In this document: in pieces, positions 36,560 through 45,670 of the stretch | Layout of the letters: each line of letters begins with the position of its first letter | Numbering within the stretch: the first letter of the stretch is position 1 | NCBI RefSeq assembly: GCF_011058165.1 | Contig: NZ_JAALEG010000002.1 | Coordinates: 1 to 64,000 of the forward strand | Length of the DNA: 64,000 nucleotides | Direction: 5' to 3' | Source: Rhodococcus aetherivorans | GTDB taxonomy: Bacteria > Actinomycetota > Actinomycetes > Mycobacteriales > Mycobacteriaceae | Notes under the pieces: model-generated | Databases searched by the model: none | Told to the model about the DNA's origin: nothing | Seen by the model: the letters and a program-made list of their open reading frames with translations, nothing else | Position numbers and translations under genes: made by a program

Positions 36560-37249
36560 ATGCGCATTCTGGTGGTCGACGACGACCGGGCGGTGCGGGA
36601 GTCCCTGCGCCGATCACTGAGCTTCAACGGATACACCGTCGAACTCGCCACGGACGGGCAGGACGCCCTCGAACAGGTCGCGGCCGAGCGGCCCGACGCG
36701 ATGGTCCTCGACGTGATGATGCCGCGGGTCGACGGCCTCGAGGTGTGCCGCCGACTCCGCAGTACCGGCGACGACCTGCCCATCCTCGTCCTGACCGCCC
36801 GTGACTCCGTCTCCGAGCGCGTCGCCGGCCTGGACGCCGGCGCCGACGACTACCTCCCCAAGCCGTTCGCGCTCGAGGAACTGCTCGCCCGGCTGCGCGC
36901 GCTGCTCCGCCGCGCCTCGCCCGACCCGGCCACCGAGTCGGAGGAGACGCTGCGTTTCGCGGACCTGACGCTGAACCCGTCCACCCGCGAGGTGACCCGC
37001 GGCACCCGGTCGATCAGCCTCACCCGCACCGAGTTCGCGCTCATGGAAATGCTCATGGCGAACCCCCGCCGGGTCCTCAGCCGCAGCCGCATCCTCGAGG
37101 AGGTGTGGGGCTACGACTTCCCCACCTCCGGCAACGCCCTCGAGGTGTACGTGGGCTACCTGCGCCGCAAGACCGAGGCCGACGGGGAGCCGCGCCTGAT
37201 CCACACGGTGCGCGGCGTCGGCTACGTCCTGCGGGAAACCCCGCCGTGA
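36560..37249 (+). CDS. mprA: Response regulator MprA
   Basis: 229 residues. Receiver domain with acidic pocket VVDDD (7-9), phospho-acceptor Asp51 in [12 protein letters not shown], and Lys in [12 protein letters not shown]. OmpR-type winged helix follows ([20 protein letters not shown], ending [15 protein letters not shown]). Controls envelope-stress genes including sigE and pepD in mycobacteria. Coupled to mprB by a GTGA overlap; preceded by its own MprA box. Confidence 0.93.
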   Translation: MRILVVDDDRAVRESLRRSLSFNGYTVELATDGQDALEQVAAERPDAMVLDVMMPRVDGLEVCRRLRSTGDDLPILVLTARDSVSERVAGLDAGADDYLPKPFALEELLARLRALLRRASPDPATESEETLRFADLTLNPSTREVTRGTRSISLTRTEFALMEMLMANPRRVLSRSRILEEVWGYDFPTSGNALEVYVGYLRRKTEADGEPRLIHTVRGVGYVLRETPP

Positions 37250-38676
37250 CCCGGCTCGACGGCGCCGACCCGGATTCGAAGCGCCCCATGCGCCCCCCGC
37301 TGCTGCTGACCCGGTCGGTGCCGCTGCGCCGGCGTGTCACGTTGCTGGCCGCCGGCGCGGTGGCGATCGCCGTCGCGGTGACCTCCATCGCGGCGTACGC
37401 GGTGGTGGCCCGCGCCCTCTACGCCGACGTCGACAAGCAGTTGCGGGCGCGGGCTGCCGCGCTCGTCGAGAGCAGCACCCTGATCACCTACGACCCCCGC
37501 TACATCGGTGGCGCCCAGCTCTACAGCTCCGACATCAGCGTGGCGCTCATCTACTCCAACCTGGGGCAGTACGTGCCGCCCGGGTCGTCCGTCCCGATCG
37601 GCGGCGCCGAACTCGCCGTCGCGAAGGGCGAACGGGAGTCGTCGCTGCGCACCGTCGGCCATCAGCGGGTGCTCGCGCAGCGCATCCCCGACGGCAGCAC
37701 CATCGTCATCGCCCAGCGCCTGCAGCCGACGGCGGACATCCTCAAACGGCTCGCGAGCGTGCTGTTCGTCGTCGGGGGGTGCGGCGTGGTGCTCGCCGCC
37801 GCTGCCGGCGCGACGGTGGGACGCACCGGTCTGCGCCCCGTCGCGCGCCTCACCGCGGCGGCCGAGCGGGTCGCCCGCACCGACGACCTGCGGCCGATCC
37901 GCGTGACCGGGCACGACGAGCTGGCCCGGCTCACCGAGAGCTTCAACACGATGCTGCGCGCCCTCGCCGAGTCGCGGGAGCGGCAGAGCCGGCTCGTCGC
38001 CGACGCCGGCCACGAGCTGCGCACCCCGCTGACGTCGCTGCGCACGAACATGGAGCTGCTCATCGCGGCGAGCCGGCCCGACGCGCCGAACCTGCCCGAG
38101 GAGGACATGGCGGAGCTGCGCGCCGACGTGGTGGCGCAGATCGAGGAGCTGTCCACCCTGGTGGGCGACCTCGTCGACCTCGCCCGCGAGGACGCCCCCG
38201 AGACGGTGTTCGAACCCGTCGACATCTCGGAGGTCGTCGAGCGCAGCCTCGAACGCGCCCGGCGCCGCCGCTCCGACATCGACTTCACGGCGCACACGGA
38301 ACCGTGGTTCGTCTACGGCGACCACGCCGCGCTCTCCCGGGCGGTGCTCAACGTCCTCGACAACGCTGCCAAGTGGAGTCCCGCCGACGCCGAGGTGCTG
38401 GTGTCGATGCGCCAGCTCGGCACCGGCCTGATGGAGCTGACCGTCGACGACGCCGGGCCCGGCATCCCCGAGGAGGACCGCGAGCTGGTGTTCGAGCGGT
38501 TCTACCGCTCCACCGCGTCGAGGTCGATGCCCGGATCCGGCCTCGGCCTCGCGATCGTGCGGCAGGTGGTGATGAAGCACGGCGGCACCATCGCGGTCGA
38601 CATCTCGTCGCGTGGGGGTGCCCTCGTCCGGATCGTGCTGCCCGGCACCCCGCAGCTCGAACACCCGGCGGATTGA
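37246..38676 (+). CDS. mprB: Sensor histidine kinase MprB
   Basis: 476 residues from GTG 37246. Two membrane spans (about 27-55 and 165-190) flank a ~110-residue extracytoplasmic sensor. HAMP follows, then the HisKA H-box [17 protein letters not shown] with His256, N-box [14 protein letters not shown]1 [14 protein letters not shown] and G2 [13 protein letters not shown]. Phosphorylates MprA on envelope stress; in mycobacteria its sensor contacts DnaK. An MprA-like box and pepD follow. Confidence 0.93.
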   Translation: MTRLDGADPDSKRPMRPPLLLTRSVPLRRRVTLLAAGAVAIAVAVTSIAAYAVVARALYADVDKQLRARAAALVESSTLITYDPRYIGGAQLYSSDISVALIYSNLGQYVPPGSSVPIGGAELAVAKGERESSLRTVGHQRVLAQRIPDGSTIVIAQRLQPTADILKRLASVLFVVGGCGVVLAAAAGATVGRTGLRPVARLTAAAERVARTDDLRPIRVTGHDELARLTESFNTMLRALAESRERQSRLVADAGHELRTPLTSLRTNMELLIAASRPDAPNLPEEDMAELRADVVAQIEELSTLVGDLVDLAREDAPETVFEPVDISEVVERSLERARRRRSDIDFTAHTEPWFVYGDHAALSRAVLNVLDNAAKWSPADAEVLVSMRQLGTGLMELTVDDAGPGIPEEDRELVFERFYRSTASRSMPGSGLGLAIVRQVVMKHGGTIAVDISSRGGALVRIVLPGTPQLEHPAD

Positions 38677-38693
38677 CAGGAAAATCGCCGTCG

Positions 38694-38712
38694 GATCTAA
38701 GCGGACTCTCAG
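38694..38712 (+). promoter_or_regulatory. Imperfect MprA box upstream of pepD
   Basis: GATCTAAG, spacer CGG, ACTCTCAG: the same 8-3-8 layout as the mprA site, with the second half conserved and the first half degraded. Located 71 bp before the pepD ATG. Confidence 0.55.
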
Positions 38713-38783
38713 CCGCCGCGGGCATGCTGGAAGCCGAACGACGAGCCGCCGACCCGGCGGCCGTGTAGACCGAAAGCGATGAG

Positions 38784-40052
38784 ATGAGCGAGGACCCCAC
38801 ACCGGGTGGCGGCCGCCCCGAGCCGCACCAGCCGACACCGCAGCAGCCGACACCGCACCAGCCGAATCCCTACCAGGCTCCCTCCGGTCCCTATGCCGGG
38901 TACGGGCACACCGCGCCGTTCGGCGCCCCGCCCCAGCCCGCGCCGGGGCCCCAGGGTTCACCCCGATCGGCGCGGGGCCTGCTCGCCCTCGGCGCCGTCG
39001 CGCTGGCACTGGTCAGCGGCGGGATCGGCGGCGCCGTCGGCGCGTGGACCACGCAGCAGTCGACCGGCGGCACGGCCGTCACCAACGCCCTCGACGCGCC
39101 GCGGCCGTCCACGACGACCGTCGCCGCCGCCCCCGCCGGTTCGGTGCAGGCCGTCGCGCAGAAGGTCGTACCGAGCGTCGTGCGCATCGAGGTGGTCGGC
39201 CGCACCGCGCAGGGCGAGGGCTCGGGCGTGATCCTGTCCTCCGACGGCCTGATCCTCACCAACAACCACGTCGTCGCCGGAGGCGGCGCCGGCGCGCAGC
39301 TCACGGTGTACTTCTCCGACGGCAGCTCGGTCCCCGCGACCATCGTGGGCGCCGACCCGATCTCCGACATCGCCGTGATCCGCGCGGAGGGCCGCACCGA
39401 CCTCACCCCGATCGAGCTCGGCGACTCGAACGCCGTGCAGGTGGGCCAGCAGGTGGTGGCGGTCGGCTCGCCGCTCGGTCTCGAGAGCACGGTGACCACC
39501 GGTATCGTCTCGGCCCTGGACCGGCCGGTGTCGACCAGCGGGGAGACTGGCAACCAGAACACCGTCATCGATGCGCTGCAGACCGACGCCGCGATCAACC
39601 CCGGCAACTCCGGCGGCGCGCTGGTGAACATGGACGGCCAGCTGATCGGCGTCAACACGGCGATCGCCACGGCCGGCGGACAGTCCGGATCCATCGGCCT
39701 CGGCTTCGCCATCCCGGTCGATCAGGCACGCCGCATCGCCGACGAACTCGTCGACACCGGCAAGGCGACCCACGCCGTCATCGGCGTCCAGGTGCCGTCG
39801 CAAAGCGACGTGCGCGGCGCTCGGGTCATGGAGGTCACCGGCGGCGGGCCGGCGGAACGGGCCGGTATTCCGAGCGGCGTGATCATCACCAAGGTCGACG
39901 ACCGGCTCGTCACCGACGGGGACTCGCTGATCGCGGCGGTCCGCTCGTACGCGCCCGGTGACACCGTGCGCATCACCTACACCGACGCACAGGGTGGCAG
40001 CGAGAAGACCGTCGACGTGCAGCTCGCGGCGGCCGAGGCGGGTGGCCGATGA
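38784..40052 (+). CDS. pepD: HtrA-like serine protease PepD
   Basis: 422 residues. A Pro/Gln-rich cytoplasmic tail (about 1-60, with PTPQQPTPHQPNPY) leads to one membrane anchor (ARGLLALGAVALALVSGGIG). Trypsin-like protease with triad His162 (LTNNHVV), Asp195 (ISDIAVI) and Ser276 (NPGNSGGAL). One PDZ domain at the C-terminus (GGPAERAGIPSGVIITKVDD). Acts outside the membrane on misfolded proteins and dampens MprAB/SigE signalling in mycobacteria. Downstream of mprAB as in Rv0981-Rv0983. Confidence 0.93.
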   Translation: MSEDPTPGGGRPEPHQPTPQQPTPHQPNPYQAPSGPYAGYGHTAPFGAPPQPAPGPQGSPRSARGLLALGAVALALVSGGIGGAVGAWTTQQSTGGTAVTNALDAPRPSTTTVAAAPAGSVQAVAQKVVPSVVRIEVVGRTAQGEGSGVILSSDGLILTNNHVVAGGGAGAQLTVYFSDGSSVPATIVGADPISDIAVIRAEGRTDLTPIELGDSNAVQVGQQVVAVGSPLGLESTVTTGIVSALDRPVSTSGETGNQNTVIDALQTDAAINPGNSGGALVNMDGQLIGVNTAIATAGGQSGSIGLGFAIPVDQARRIADELVDTGKATHAVIGVQVPSQSDVRGARVMEVTGGGPAERAGIPSGVIITKVDDRLVTDGDSLIAAVRSYAPGDTVRITYTDAQGGSEKTVDVQLAAAEAGGR

Positions 40053-40123
40053 GAAGAGACGCCGCCGGGTTCATTCTCGGACATACAGCTCGTTCGACGG
40101 ACAGGGCAACTACGGTGGGCATC

Positions 40124-40621
40124 ATGGAATTCGAAACCCCCAGGACCGGGCGAGCCCTCGTGGTGATCGTAGACGACCGGGTAGCGCACGGCGACAACCC
40201 GGACTCCGCCGGGCCCCTGGTCACCGAGCTCCTCGCAGAGGAGGGATTCGCCGTGGACGGTGTCGTCACGGTGTCGGCCGACGAGGTGGAGATCCGCAAC
40301 GCCCTCAACACCGCCGTCATCGGCGGCGTGGACCTGGTCATCTCCGTCGGCGGCACCGGGGTGTCGCCGCGCGACGTGACGCCCGACGCCACCTCCGATG
40401 TGCTCGACCGGGAACTCCCGGGGATCGGCGAGGCCCTGCGCTCGTCCGGCTTCTCCGCCGGCGCGATGGACGCCGGTCTGTCCCGCGGTCTGGTCGGCCT
40501 GTCCGGCTCCACGTTGGTCGCGAACCTCGCCTCCTCGCGCGCGGCGATCCGCGACGGCATGGCCACGCTCCTGCCGCTCGCCTCGCACGTGATCGAGGAA
40601 CTGTCGCGGGTGGAGGGATAG
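40124..40621 (+). CDS. moaB2: Molybdenum cofactor biosynthesis protein MoaB2-like
   Basis: 165 residues from ATG 40124 (MEFETPRTGRALVVIVDD); an in-frame ATG at 40049 overlapping the pepD stop (ATGA) would add 25 residues. The MogA/MoaB fold is shown by ISVGGTGVSPRDVTPDATSD, SAGAMDAGLSRGLVG and LSGSTLVANLASSRAAI. MoaB proteins bind molybdopterin for adenylylation; in mycobacteria MoaB2 also binds SigE, which would suit its place behind mprAB-pepD. The GTPE-like motif appears here as DVTPDATSD. Confidence 0.88.
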   Translation: MEFETPRTGRALVVIVDDRVAHGDNPDSAGPLVTELLAEEGFAVDGVVTVSADEVEIRNALNTAVIGGVDLVISVGGTGVSPRDVTPDATSDVLDRELPGIGEALRSSGFSAGAMDAGLSRGLVGLSGSTLVANLASSRAAIRDGMATLLPLASHVIEELSRVEG

Positions 40622-40623
40622 CC

Positions 40624-40845
40624 ATCACCGGCACGGACGAGAGCGCGTCCGGCGCGTCGTCGGACGACGCACCACGGCGCGACGACGCGAGCCGGGCCCG
40701 GATCGACCGGGCCCGGCTCCGCCGCATCTTCGGCGACGTCCTCCCCGAGACGACCCGCGACGAGCGCTCGCCGGCAGACGATTCGTCCGACTCGGAAGAA
40801 TGGCTGCGCCGGCAGGTACCGCCGCATCACGGTGGTGGTGTGTGA
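40624..40845 (+). CDS. Small charged protein (73 aa) without a normal start codon
   Basis: The open frame begins 3 bp past the moaB2 stop. A strong GGAGGG (in the last moaB2 codons) lies 6 nt before ATC 40624; an ATA at 40618 is the only other candidate. No ATG, GTG or TTG exists before the C-terminal end. The product is disordered at first (TGTDESASGASSDDAPRRDD), then RARIDRARLRRIFGDVLPET and EEWLRRQVPPHHGGG. The helical RARLRRIFGDVLPET block and the codon bias look genuine. Function unknown. Confidence 0.55.
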   Translation: MTGTDESASGASSDDAPRRDDASRARIDRARLRRIFGDVLPETTRDERSPADDSSDSEEWLRRQVPPHHGGGV

Positions 40846-41581
40846 TCTACCCCACTTCTAGTTGCCTTCGCATGGCTTATCGTTAATTTCTCGGCCGACG
40901 ATTCGAAATCTTTTCGTAACCCCTAGGCTCGGCGTTCCCTCTCGCCCCTCGGGGCCTCATCGGGTGGTTCCGATCACGCGTTGCATACCAGGTGTATCAC
41001 GTCACACCCCGTTTGCGTGTGTCACCAGTGGGTATGCGCAAATGCGGATAAGCTAACCCTAAGAATTGACATCTTGCGGTCTCTGTGTGCCGCTGTCTCC
41101 ATTGGTCACCGGTTGTTTCACTGAGCCGAAACATTTCCGGTCCGTGGCGTCCCGTCGCGCCGACGTAGCCGTTGCTGGCTCTTGAGGTCACGGTCTAGTC
41201 TCTGTCGTGGTTCGCTGAGGTCAAGATCGGAAGCCTTGCGAGGATCTTCATCACGAATCGGAAACGGAGCCTGTCGAGACGTCTCCGTCGGTCCCCGATC
41301 CATGAGGCCGGGTGGGCGACGGCGCACGCTCGGCGCGCTCGAGGACGGTAGTCGGCGCGGACGTGCGGACGGACAGGCAGAGAACGGATGACGCATTGAG
41401 AAACAGGTCGGCAGGACCGGGTGCGACATCCGTCGGCAGTGGTCTTCTCGCCGGTCCGAGACGCTGCTCGTCAGGGCACATGGTCCGGGATCGTCGTCTA
41501 CGTCGAACCATCGCAAGTCCGGGAACCCGGTCCGGAATGGGCCAGCCCTGCAGTAACCCCACCACGAAGTACGGAGAAGAA
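40846..41581 (+). other. 736-bp gene-free leader upstream of the MspA-type porin
   Basis: No convincing gene in either strand; the DNA is AT-richer than the surroundings up to about 41130. GCATACC (40983) and GGTATGC (41031) form arms of an imperfect hairpin with inner GGTG/CACC pairing. TTGACA occurs at 41066 without a clear -10 at the right spacing. The last 450 bp are GC-richer with no codon bias. A long regulatory region or 5' UTR for the porin is the simplest reading. Confidence 0.5.
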
Positions 41582-42274
41582 ATGGGAATCAAGTCGCGTG
41601 GCCTCAAGGCCGCACGTAACGCCGCGGTGTCCGGTGCCGCTGTCCTGGGCCTGGTCCTCGGTGCGACCGGTACGGCGCAGGCCGCGGTCGACGACTCCAA
41701 CCGGATCGTCTCGAACGGTCTCGAGGTCGTAGTGTCCCAGGAGGACACCTTCATCCACGGCGTACCGGCCCTCGGTGGCAGCCCGTTCAATCGCGAGTGG
41801 TTTCACAACGGGCGGGGCAAGGCCGTCCTGAGCGGTGAGGACGCGGCCGACGCGACCAGCACCTTCCAGTTCGGCTACCAGTTCGCGTGGGCCGGCAGCG
41901 TCGACGGCAAGATCGGCGTCACCTACTCCACCCCGCAGCTCGAGCTGGAGACGGGTGCGGAGGGTACGGCCACCGTGGGGCTGGATCCGCTGGATGCGCC
42001 GGCCGAGGCGGAGGTCACGGTCGGAAGCACGGCGACCGTCACCGACATCCTGCCGCAGGCCTACGCCGAGATCGAGCTGACCCCGGCACCGGGTATCGAG
42101 GAACTCGTCGTCACCGAGGGTGAGTTCGACGGGGACTACAAGGAAGTTCAGTTCGCGAACGTCCACGGCACCGGCTCCGGCATCATCGGCAGCGTTCAGG
42201 TCCGTCCGTTCGTCCGCGTGATCACCGCGAACGGCGACAACGTGACCACCTACGGCAAGCCCTGGACCGTCTGA
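41582..42274 (+). CDS. MspA-family porin
   Basis: 230 residues from ATG 41582 (ACGGAGAAGAA upstream). Signal peptide of 34 residues ending TGTAQA. Mature part AVDDSNRIVSNGLEVVVSQE, then SPFNREWFHNGRGKAVLSGE, GYQFAWAGSVDGKIGVTYS, and a C-terminal rim segment ending TTYGKPWTV. The layout is that of MspA/rhodococcal PorA-type octameric goblet porins of the mycolic-acid outer membrane. It admits small hydrophilic solutes. Strong intrinsic terminator follows; long leader precedes. Confidence 0.9.
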   Translation: MGIKSRGLKAARNAAVSGAAVLGLVLGATGTAQAAVDDSNRIVSNGLEVVVSQEDTFIHGVPALGGSPFNREWFHNGRGKAVLSGEDAADATSTFQFGYQFAWAGSVDGKIGVTYSTPQLELETGAEGTATVGLDPLDAPAEAEVTVGSTATVTDILPQAYAEIELTPAPGIEELVVTEGEFDGDYKEVQFANVHGTGSGIIGSVQVRPFVRVITANGDNVTTYGKPWTV

Positions 42275-42303
42275 CACGACGTCCTGCCGACAGGCTGAAC
42301 ACG

Positions 42304-42344
42304 GGTTGGGCCCGCTCGGAATTCCGAGCGGGCCCAACCTTTTT
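42304..42344 (+). terminator. Strong intrinsic terminator of the porin gene
   Basis: A 36-bp perfect palindrome centred on GGAATTCC (arms GGTTGGGCCCGCTCGG) followed by TTTTT. Located 30 bp past the porin stop; the best intrinsic terminator in the window. Confidence 0.92.
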
Positions 42345-42364
42345 CGTCGGTGGCACGGTTGCGC

Positions 42365-42796
42365 CTACTGTTCCCTCTCCTCGAGGCTCAGCTTGGCGTG
42401 TGCGCCGGTCTGGCCGGACTGCACCTGGAGGAGGTCGCGGATCTGGATGAGCAGATCCTCGGCGCTCGCCTTGGTGTCGTCCCTCTCGGTGGCGAACCGC
42501 TTCTTGGCCGCGTTCGCCGGGACGATCAGCACGAAGTAGACGACGGCGGCGATGATGACGAAATTGATGATCGCCGACACCACCGCGCCGATGTTGACGA
42601 ACGTGGCGGGATTGTCCGCGAGGATCTGGAAGCCCCAGCCCATCTCGTTGTCGCCGCCGAGCGCGGCAATCAGGGGTTCGATGACGTTGCTGGTGAAGGC
42701 CGTGACGATGGCCGTGAACGCGGTGCCGATGACGACCGCGACAGCGAGGTCGAGTACGTTTCCGCGGAGCAGGAAGTCCTTGAAGCCTTTCAACAT
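42365..42796 (-). CDS. mscL: Large-conductance mechanosensitive channel MscL (copy 1)
   Basis: 143 residues. MLKGFKDFLLRGNVLDLAVA, then VVIGTAFTAIVTAFTSNVIE for TM1, a periplasmic loop with NEMGWGFQI, TM2 AIINFVIIAAVVYFVLIVPA, and the C-terminal helix EDLLIQIRDLLQ. Forms a pentameric pore opened by membrane tension on osmotic downshock. Position after pepD-moaB2 matches Rv0985c. A second paralog lies at 58608-59033. Confidence 0.95.
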   Translation of the reverse strand: MLKGFKDFLLRGNVLDLAVAVVIGTAFTAIVTAFTSNVIEPLIAALGGDNEMGWGFQILADNPATFVNIGAVVSAIINFVIIAAVVYFVLIVPANAAKKRFATERDDTKASAEDLLIQIRDLLQVQSGQTGAHAKLSLEEREQ

Positions 42797-42892
42797 GGCG
42801 CTTCTCCTAGACGTGTCTTGTCGTCATGCTCGCAGTCGCACCATAGACCAGTAGGTATGTCGCAAAGTCCGGAATGCGGATCCCGGCCCGGA

Positions 42893-43591
42893 TCAGTGCA
42901 GGGTCACCGTCAACGCGCTCACGAGCGACGCAGCAGCCACAGCCGTCGCGGGCTCGGGCGGCAGGGCGAGCAGGACCACCTTCTCGCCGCGGTCGCTCGT
43001 CCGGTCCGTTCCCTGGGCCAGCACGACGGTCGCCTCCGTGGCCAGCACCCGCACCTCCGGCGCCGCACCCGACGAGGGGGGGTCGTCCTCGGCGACGGTG
43101 AGGACGTCGACGAGGTCGCCTTCGCGCAGCAGATCCCCGACGCCGGGATCGGCCAGGCGCACCGGGACCACCCGAGCCGCCGCGTCGCCGGTGGCGGACG
43201 CCGCCAGCCGCGGCCCGAGCATCCGCACCCCGACGAGGGCTTCGCCGGCGGGCACCGGTCCGGCCAGGGTGTGGCCGATCGCCTCGGCGGGGTCGGTGAG
43301 TGCCCCGGACGGGAGTTGGGACGAGTCGCGCTCGACGACGGTGACGTCGTCGGCGGTGAGGGTCTGCCCGGGCCGCAGGTCGCGGGCGGCGACGACCGTG
43401 GGGGTCCGGTCGCCCGACGGGCCGCCGGTGACGGCGGAGACCGCCGCGACCCCGACGAGACCGGCCGCGATCGCGCGGCGGACGGCGACGGTGCGCGCCC
43501 AGCCCGGCCGTATCAGGGCCGTGAGGCGGTCGGGCAGGGTGGGATCGAGCGGATTCCGCAGGGGCGGGAACGAGAACGGACCGGCGGGCAT
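42893..43591 (-). CDS. SAF-domain protein (CpaB/RcpC-like)
   Basis: 232 residues. A short cytoplasmic N-terminus, one membrane span (AIAAGLVGVAAVSAVTGG), then a SAF domain: TPTVVAARDLRPGQTLTADD, EAIGHTLAGPVPAGEALVGV. CpaB-type SAF proteins act in pilus assembly, but no pilus genes are nearby. Position equals Rv0990c. Role unknown; cell-surface location inferred. Confidence 0.75.
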   Translation of the reverse strand: MPAGPFSFPPLRNPLDPTLPDRLTALIRPGWARTVAVRRAIAAGLVGVAAVSAVTGGPSGDRTPTVVAARDLRPGQTLTADDVTVVERDSSQLPSGALTDPAEAIGHTLAGPVPAGEALVGVRMLGPRLAASATGDAAARVVPVRLADPGVGDLLREGDLVDVLTVAEDDPPSSGAAPEVRVLATEATVVLAQGTDRTSDRGEKVVLLALPPEPATAVAAASLVSALTVTLH

Positions 43592-43647
43592 GGTCCGAAC
43601 CCTACGAGTTCGGCCGTGCCCGCCGGCCCGGTGAAGTGCCGGTCACG

Positions 43648-43673
43648 GGCGGACTGTGGATGAACCGTCCGCC
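43648..43673 (-). terminator. Possible hairpin between the FmdB-type and SAF genes
   Basis: GGCGGAC and GTCCGCC form a 7-bp stem, 16 bp past the FmdB-type gene's stop. The loop contains CTGTGGATGAA, which recurs just beyond the stem. Confidence 0.4.
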
Positions 43674-43689
43674 TGTGGATGAAACTGTG

Positions 43690-43989
43690 TCAGCTCGCGG
43701 CTGCGGCCGGGGCCGACGAGGTGCTCGACGACGAGGAGTCCGACGACGAGGTGCTCGACGAACTGCCGGACGACGAGTCGGACTTGGCCGGCTCGCTGGC
43801 GGTGCTGCCTCCGCCGCGGGAGTCGGTGCGGTAGAAGCCGCTGCCCTTGAAGACGATGCCGACCGAATTGAACAGCTTGCGCAGCTTGCCCGAGCACTCG
43901 TTGCATTCCGTCAGGGCGTCGTCGGTGAACGACTGCACGATGTCGAATCGGTTGTCGCAGGACGTACAGGCATAGGAGTAAGTGGGCAC
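43690..43989 (-). CDS. FmdB-family zinc-ribbon protein (Rv0991c/Ruc-like)
   Basis: 99 residues. MPTYSYACTSCDNRFDIVQS and CNECSGKLRKLFNSVGIVF give a zinc ribbon with Cys8, Cys11, Cys29 and Cys32. FKGSGFYRTDSR is the usual FmdB ending of the folded part. The last ~35 residues are Ser/Ala-rich and disordered. The M. tuberculosis ortholog is a redox-switched chaperone whose disordered tail is exposed when zinc is lost; that role is inferred. Same strand as the folate cyclo-ligase upstream. Confidence 0.88.
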   Translation of the reverse strand: MPTYSYACTSCDNRFDIVQSFTDDALTECNECSGKLRKLFNSVGIVFKGSGFYRTDSRGGGSTASEPAKSDSSSGSSSSTSSSDSSSSSTSSAPAAAAS

Positions 43990-44058
43990 CGGTGGATCCT
44001 CCGCGAATTGGTTGGCGACCGCAGCATTAGCACTCTACAGCCGACAGTGCCAACGTGG

Positions 44059-44664
44059 CTACCTGGGTGCTCTATTCCCGGTGTCGCGCGACCCGTTCAG
44101 CGGCACCAGGCCGCGGCCGGGGGTCAGGGCCCAGCCCATCCGGATGTCGTGGGGATCCTCCGGCAGCTCCGGCACGAGTTCGTCGTCCCGGACCACCGCG
44201 ACCAGGACGGCGTCGGCGGCGGCGAGGTGCAGGGTCCGGTCGTAGAAGCCGGCCCCGCGACCGAGCCGCACGCCGCGCTCGTCCACTGCGAGCGCCGGCA
44301 CCACCACGGTGTGCGCCCGTCGCACCTCCTCCGGGCCCAGCGCCGGCCCGGTGGGTTCCAGCAGGCCGTACCCGGCGGGGGCGAGGGCGCCGGGGCCGGT
44401 GTACTGCGCCCAGTCCAGGGTGCTGTCCGGACGGGTGAGCGGGAGCAGCACCCGGTTTCCGGCCTCGCGCAGGGCGTCGAGCAGGGACAACGCACCGGGT
44501 TCCGAACCGACCGGCACGTACGCGCAGACCGTCGCCCTAGCGGGGGCCAGCGACCGTGCCGCCGCGGCGAGGGCGTCGTCCTCGCCGCGGCGCTCCCCGT
44601 CGCTGCGGGCCCGTCGCGCAGCAACGATTCGGGCCCGCCATTCCGACTTGGAGAGTGCGCTCAT
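44059..44664 (-). CDS. 5-formyltetrahydrofolate cyclo-ligase
   Basis: 201 residues from ATG 44664 (AAGG 8 nt upstream); a GTG 9 bp earlier is possible. Motifs: SKSEWRARIVAARRAR at the start, the YVPVGSEPGAL substrate segment, and the ATP-binding end VPALAVDERGVRLGRGAGFY, DRTL. Converts 5-formyl-THF to 5,10-methenyl-THF using ATP. Equals Rv0992c by position; divergent from galU. Confidence 0.9.
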   Translation of the reverse strand: MSALSKSEWRARIVAARRARSDGERRGEDDALAAAARSLAPARATVCAYVPVGSEPGALSLLDALREAGNRVLLPLTRPDSTLDWAQYTGPGALAPAGYGLLEPTGPALGPEEVRRAHTVVVPALAVDERGVRLGRGAGFYDRTLHLAAADAVLVAVVRDDELVPELPEDPHDIRMGWALTPGRGLVPLNGSRDTGNRAPR

Positions 44665-44726
44665 ATCCGCCACCTTAGGATCTGACGTATCTACCGGGTG
44701 GTAGCCGAAAGTTAGGGTGGGTGTTT

Positions 44727-45638
44727 ATGACGAACAGAGCGACCGGTGAAGCCGGCCACTTCCGGACGGCGGTGGTTCCCGCAGCCGGTCTCGGTACGCG
44801 CTTTCTGCCCGCGACCAAGACCGTGCCGAAGGAACTTCTTCCGGTGGTGGACACGCCCGGAATCGAGCTCGTGGCGGGGGAGGCCGCGGACTCGGGTGCC
44901 GAGCGCCTGGTGATCGTGACGGCTCCGGGTAAGGACGGCGTCGTCGCGCATTTCGTCGAGGACCTGGTCCTCGAGTCGAAGCTGAAGGAGAGCGGCAAGT
45001 ACCACCTGCTCGAGAAGGTCCGCAAGGCGCCGGGCCTGCTCGAGGTGGAGTCGGTGGTGCAGGAGAAGCCGCTCGGGCTCGGGCACGCCGTCGCGTGCGC
45101 CGAGGTCGCCCTCGATCCGGACGAGGACTCCATCGCGGTGCTGCTCCCGGACGACCTCGTGCTGCCGCGCGGCGTCCTCGAGACCATGCAGCGGGTGCGT
45201 GCCAAGCGCGGCGGCACGGTGCTGTGCGCGATCGACGTGCCCAAGGACCAGGTGAGCGCCTACGGCGTCTTCGACGTCGAGGAGGTGCCCGACGCCGTCA
45301 ACCCGGACGTGCTGAAGGTCGTCGGCATGGTCGAGAAGCCGGCGCCCGAGGATGCGCCGTCCACCTTCGCCGCTGCCGGCCGCTATCTGCTCGATCGAGC
45401 GATCTTCGACGCGCTGCGCCGGATCACCCCCGGTGCGGGCGGCGAACTGCAGCTCACCGATGCGATCGCCCTGCTCATCGAGGAGGGTCACCCCGTGCAT
45501 GTGGTGGTGCATCGCGGCACTCGACACGACCTCGGAAATCCCGGCGGCTATCTGCGCGCTGCGGTTGACTCTGCGTTGAACAGCGAGGAGTACGGCCCCT
45601 CCCTGCGGGAGTGGCTGGTCGAGCGCCTGAAGCACTGA
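44727..45638 (+). CDS. galU: UTP-glucose-1-phosphate uridylyltransferase
   Basis: 303 residues from ATG 44727; a GTG at 44721 has no room for a ribosome site. Nucleotidyltransferase motif VVPAAGLGTRFLPATKTVPK, then ELLPVVDTPGIELV, VVQEKPLGLGHAVACAE, VLLPDDLVLPRGVLE, and GRYLLDRAIFDAL. Makes UDP-glucose for trehalose, arabinogalactan and polysaccharide synthesis. First gene of the galU-glp-rimJ run, matching Rv0993-Rv0995. Confidence 0.95.
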   Translation: MTNRATGEAGHFRTAVVPAAGLGTRFLPATKTVPKELLPVVDTPGIELVAGEAADSGAERLVIVTAPGKDGVVAHFVEDLVLESKLKESGKYHLLEKVRKAPGLLEVESVVQEKPLGLGHAVACAEVALDPDEDSIAVLLPDDLVLPRGVLETMQRVRAKRGGTVLCAIDVPKDQVSAYGVFDVEEVPDAVNPDVLKVVGMVEKPAPEDAPSTFAAAGRYLLDRAIFDALRRITPGAGGELQLTDAIALLIEEGHPVHVVVHRGTRHDLGNPGGYLRAAVDSALNSEEYGPSLREWLVERLKH

Positions 45639-45670
45639 CGGCGCGACAGGTCGGGAGGACGAGAAGCGGT

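Noticed and set aside
40049-40123. N-terminal extension of moaB2 to the ATG overlapping pepD
   Set aside because: Attractive because of the ATGA overlap, but the added residues do not resemble the start of MoaB-type proteins. Kept as an alternative start only.
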